Positions 59,736-64,000 of a DNA stretch of 64,000 nucleotides are shown piece after piece (the stretch's first letter is position 1; the number at the start of each line of letters is the position of its first letter). Origin of the DNA: Neospora caninum Liverpool. Lineage: Eukaryota > Apicomplexa > Conoidasida > Eucoccidiorida > Sarcocystidae. Where the stretch lies: the NCBI RefSeq assembly GCF_000208865.1, contig NC_018395.1:2759920-2823919 (forward strand), given 5' to 3'. The position numbers and the translations under genes are program-made. The notes beneath the pieces are model-generated. The model was not told the origin of the DNA and searched no databases. It saw only the letters and a list, made by a program, of their open reading frames with translations.

Positions 59736-62061
59736 ATGAATATGGAACAGGCGTGGCGAGGAGGCGGTGGCCAGCCGGAATCACGCAGCAACAGTTCGCA
59801 GAACCTCAGCGAAGAAGGAAGAGTCTGGTTAGTTGAGAACCAGCATGAAGGCGAAGAAAACAGAAGAGGGGAGGGCGGCGCTGGGCCCTCCTCTCAGCTT
59901 TTTGAGAACCCAAACGTCCCTGGAAGACCTCCCGCGTGTCTTAGGTCCCTAAACTCTCACGACGCTCCTGGGTTCTCTGTCTCTTCGGTGGCTGCATGCC
60001 CGTGGTCGGAAGTGATTGAAGCACCCCCGAGTACGTCGGCGACTCTCTCGCCCTCCTCTCCAAGTCCTGCCTTTTCATCTGCCTCTTCGGCGGTCACGTC
60101 TTCCTCGGCGTCTTTCTCTTCTTTCCCAACAGCTCGGTCGTCTGTCTCCCAGGTGCCCCGTGCCTCACAAAGGTTCGCTGTTCCTCTGGACGCAGCCGCG
60201 GGCCGTGCCTTGCACTCCACTTTTCCAGAGTCGTCTTTCCCGTCTTCGCTGCTCGTCGGCGACGCTGCGGCCTGTTCTGCATCTCTGCTGAACTCGGAGA
60301 GTCCCGTTTCAGCCAGTTCCCACTTGGCTGCCCATCCGAGTCCACTGCATGCGCCCTCGCCATCGTGCCACGCGAAAATCTCAAGTCAGCAGTCTTCCTC
60401 TGCGTTCCCGGGTTCCGGTGTTCCTGGAGACGCAAGCTCGCGGCGGCGGGGACGCGAAGCAGACGACGGAAACCCTCAAGGTGCACATCGAAGTTGCGTC
60501 GCTTCGTTCCATATCCCCGCTCCTGAGACCACCGAGGCACCGGGAATGCCGTCTGTGAGGCGCGAAGCCGAAATTCCGGCTCTGGAGAAAACGCAGGAAA
60601 AACGCGAGGCGGTCACGCACTCTCTGGTCGTAGGTGACCCTGCGGGACATGCGGAGGAATCGAAGGCCAGAGAAGAAATGCGGAGGCAGGCCTGCGAAGA
60701 AAGACACCAAGAAGCGAAAGACCGGGAGAGAGGTGGAAACGGCCAGGAGAGGCAGACTGAGAGAAGCGAAGCGGAGAGAAAGAGCGATGAATCGCTGATC
60801 GACTTTGTAGAGAAGGTGGGAGCGAGCTCGCGAGACGAAACACAGAAAGCTAAGGGTTTCCATTGCCGAGACGAGAGGGGGGAGTGCCCTTCATTTCCGG
60901 AACTGGAGAAGAGATGGACGGAGGAGCAGCACTACTGTGACTTCTCCGACGCCCAGACGAGGAGAGAGGACGAGGAACTTTCCGCGAAGGAGAGAAATCC
61001 ACGAGCAGCCGCAGACGTGGAACCTGACGCGGGGAAGGGAGCAGAGGAGAACAAGGAAGGGGCGTCTTTCGGTGAAACAGCACCGCGAGGCAGCCCGCCC
61101 CTCACAGGCGAAGAGACGTTGGCGGCTTTACAAAAACACGTGCACCACCTTCTTGCCAGAGAAGCCGGCGCCACTGTTCGAACTCGGTAAGTCGCGCAGT
61201 CGCACCCGTTCGATGCCTTCCAGAACTTCCTTTCGCGAGAGCATGAATAGACCGTTTCCACGAAAAGATGCCATTTCGGCCCTTTTCAGAAAAACGGTTT
61301 CTCTGCGTCCCTCCGGGATCCGCGTGTTTTGGACCCGTGACAGAACGTTTCGCATGCGTTCCACCTCTCAGCGAATGACGTTCCGACTCGCAAAGTGTTT
61401 TCGAGTGTGTCTTTCAAGCATATCGCGTTGCCTCTCGGCGATAAAATGAAGCAGAAGGACAGGGAAAGATGGCGGGCGATCTTTCAGCGCACAAGACAGC
61501 GCGACAACAGCACAGAGAATAAGGCAAGGCAGACAGAAGGGAGAACACGAAGAGGAGGCCGAGGCACGGGGAAGAGACGGCCGCAAAAGGGAAAAGGAGG
61601 GGGACGGGGCGGAAGGAGGAGAAAATGAAACACGGGGTAGGAGACGGTATGAGAACCGGAGGAAAGGGCGACAAAAGGTAAGGGCGGGAGCAATCGAAGA
61701 AGGAGCGCGAACAAGAACGGAGGCGTCCATTTATTTTGGGGACGCCGTCTTCAGCCCCCCGCGTCTCGTTCGCCTGCAGCTCAGAAGTTCTCGCTGAATA
61801 CGCTTTCGGCCACTTGTGTGTCTATTCGCTCTTTTGCTCGCCCTCAGGCTCGCATCTTGCGCGGACGCCCTGCGTGACGCGCCTCTCGACTTGGGAAAAC
61901 TACGCAGATTATGCGCGGCCGGCATGCCCGACCTGTGTCCAGCAATTCGAGCCATGTACTGGCGAATTCTCCTCGGATACCTCTCCCTGGACCCCTCTCG
62001 TTGGCAAGATGACATTGACAGAAAAAGGTAATGCTGGCGTTTTAAAAGGGCGCCCTCTCTT

Positions 62062-62098
<37 letters not shown>

Positions 62099-63235
62099 GG
62101 ATATGCATGCTTCCACTTGTCCTGAACTTCGCCGTGGACTGGCTGCTTCGATCTCCACCATCGCGCATGCTTTTTTGTGGAGGTAGCGGAAATCGAAGAA
62201 GTGATCCTCACGCTTCTGTGCGACACTGTCGCTCCCGTAACCACGTAGTCGTGCGCTCTTTCTGGGACATGCACATGTGCAGGCGAGGTGTCTGTCAGCA
62301 GGGCGTGCGTCGATCTTTTCCTTCCCAGGTTCGTCTATACTCTCTCTTTAACTTCATGAAGCCAATGTCGTCTGCTTTCCTGTGCTTGATGGTTTGCCTG
62401 GCATCCTGGCGTGCACAGAAGCGCCTACCAAAGCTACAAGGAAGATTTCATAAAGGAGCCGGAGTTGGTTCGACGCCTTAGACAGACGGGTCCTTCGCGG
62501 ACGAAAGTGGAGCGCAACGCGTCGGTTCTTTCCTCTTTGGGGCGCTCTGTCGCGTCCCAAGCTCCTCCGTCTCCCGCTCCTGACCCTCTTTCTTCGGCTC
62601 CGAGAGACCCGAAGATAGCTGGCGACGGCGAGGCCTCGTCGCCTTCCTCTCCTGAAGTCTCTGTTGTTTCCTCTACGTCCTCGCCCTCTTCTCTTCCGTC
62701 TCTCTCCTCTCGCCCCTCTTCCCTCTCTTCCGCGCCTTCACTTTCTTCGTCTGCTTCCACCAAACACGTCCAGTCGCTTCTCGCCGCTTTGGTGGCCGCG
62801 CCGCCTGCTGAGGAGGGCCTTCAGACGAATCCGTCCCTCGACTCAGACGCTCAAGAAAGAACTCCTCTCTTTGGAGAGGCGCTCGACTCTCTCCCTCCGA
62901 CGCGTCCCGCCTCGGCGTCTTCCCCACTGTGTCCCGCCAAGCATTCGTCATCTTCTCTGTTTGCCGACACTGCGAGTCCGCCTGCTGTTCACTCCTCGTC
63001 CGCTTCGTCTTGCGCTTCGCTTCCGTCTTGTCTCGCGCGGTCTTCGCCGCCACTGTTTCCAGAGCAAGACGAGGCAAGCCGACCCTCTGTCGCGTCCTCG
63101 CGGGCTGTGCCTAGAGCCGAAAGGTGTATGCAGGCTTCGCACAGTCAGGCGTCTCCTTCCCCCCCGGCCGTCTCGATCCTCCAGGGGAGACAGCTCGTCA
63201 CGCGGCCTCTTAACCTCGAAGTAGTCAAGGACCAT
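59736..63235 (+). CDS. TBC-domain protein (putative Rab GTPase-activating protein), 3' partial
   Basis: Exons seen are 59736-61186, 61848-62027 and 62419-63235, with agreeing phases; coding continues past 63235 through a GTAAGC donor and the rest lies in later exons or beyond the window. The start is the first ATG (MNMEQAWRGG), as the upstream open frame begins at GTG. Residues 1-483 are Ser/Glu-rich. From about 495 the TBC domain opens with the family signature LRRLCAAGMPDLCPAIRAMY, then WRILLGYLSLD and RSAYQSYKEDFIKE, closest in style to TBC1D13-type proteins. About 235 low-complexity residues then interrupt the domain before RPLNLEVVKDH. TBC proteins accelerate GTP hydrolysis on Rabs using an Arg and a Gln finger; both would lie downstream and cannot be checked here. 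Expected site: cytosolic face of secretory or endosomal membranes. Confidence 0.72.
62056..62098. repeat. (CT)n(TA)n compound microsatellite in the TBC gene
   Basis: A CT run followed directly by a TA run lies in intron 2 of the TBC gene (62028-62418). Confidence 0.85.
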
Positions 63236-64000
63236 GTAAGCCGTTTTAAAGACGTGTCTCTGAATCTGTTTCCGGGCGCGCTGTTCCCCCCAGGAAAAAC
63301 TGACAGAAAACAGACACTTAGTCAATCCCTGTCCCCCCAGGGACGTGAAGTGTAAATATCGCGAAATGTGCGAACCAACTCTGTATACCGAAGGAGCGGC
63401 TTGTCTCTCTCGCTCGTAGCAAGGCGCAGCCGTCTCGTTGTTGCTTCTTGTGGATATTCCTGGACACAGCCCCGGTGTAGTAACATTGCGTGCGGCGGTG
63501 AGCAGTGGCGACGACACTTTTAAGCATCGGGAGGAGCGCTCTCGCGGCTTCCGGTGGAGGGGCCGTAACCGGGCGTCTCGAGTTTCCCCTAGGCCGGCTG
63601 TTGCTTGACCGCCTCGACGCAGGTTTGTGCGCCGCAGCAGACTCGGGAGAAACAGCTGCCTGGAGGAGAGGTGTGGAGGAGTGTGTTTTTTCGCTTGCAA
63701 ATTTTTCTGGGAATATTCTCTTCTCCGTCGCGCGGTCAGTTGTTTTCTTGCCGCCTGAGGAACGGTGTCCCCATCCTCTCGACGGCTGTGTTTCGATTTC
63801 CAGATGAACAGCCGGCAAGGAGCCCGTCCAGGCCCCTGCGGGTTGGGGCTGTGTCCTCGCTTCGTTTTCGAAGTCACAAGAGTGAACGATGAGGCCTTCG
63901 AAACCGCGTTTGTTCTTTAACGAGGCCGCGAGGTCTCGCGGGGACTGTTCCCCGTGTTCCCGTCTCTACGCTTTCCCTGGTGTGCAGCGCACTGGGGCGG
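63236..64000. other. Right-edge region, probably intron(s) and possibly a further TBC exon
   Basis: After the donor at 63236 no clear continuation of the TBC domain is visible. Acceptor-like sites occur at 63803 (TTTCCAG, then MNSRQGARPGPCG in phase 0) and 63988 (TGTGCAG, then CGCACTGGGG to the edge), but neither encodes recognisable TBC sequence. Confidence 0.35.

Overview
The window looks like nuclear chromosomal DNA of a tissue-cyst-forming coccidian apicomplexan: Toxoplasma gondii or a very close relative such as Hammondia or Neospora. The grounds are GT-AG introns of about 0.1-0.8 kb, start sites of the ACAAAATG type, very long Ser/Pro/Glu/Arg-rich inserts inside conserved domains, many (TA)n and TGCATGC-type motifs, and a secreted pseudokinase of the rhoptry-kinase (ROPK) type. 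The species call is inference from style; no alignment was run.

Layout, left to right. (1) 1-8818, +: a giant single-exon ORF with an F-box and leucine-rich segments; its frame is still open at the left edge. (2) 11306-16855, +: the catalytic epsilon subunit of translation factor eIF2B, eight exons that join in frame to 828 residues. (3) 18727-23517, -: a 1596-residue low-complexity protein of unknown function, convergent with eIF2B. (4) 26182-27922, -: a three-exon secreted pseudokinase. About 0.7 kb upstream of its start lie four copies of a 102-bp tandem repeat (28644-29051). (5) 32582-40311, +: a 14-exon, 612-residue coiled-coil protein with a repeated helical motif, not recognised by name. 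(6) 43509 to about 49.1 kb, +: a degenerate FKBP domain joined to a CS/p23 domain; its 3' end and possible extra exons to 50013 are unresolved. (7) 51939-55467, -: a four-exon RRM plus RING protein. (8) 59736 to beyond 63235, +: a TBC-domain protein (putative Rab GTPase-activating protein) whose TBC domain is interrupted by a long insert and runs off toward the right edge.

Exon models were built by hand: consensus GT/AG sites were chosen so that reading phase carries across every join. They are internally consistent for genes 2, 5 and 7, nearly so for 4, and partial for 6 and 8. I saw no tRNA, rRNA, CRISPR array or complete transposon. The genes do not form one pathway: they cover translation initiation, ubiquitin ligase adaptors, chaperone-like folding, membrane traffic and a secreted effector candidate. 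The stretches around 24-31 kb and 49-58 kb are visibly less GC-rich and less gene-dense than the rest, and hold the pseudokinase and the RRM-RING gene.
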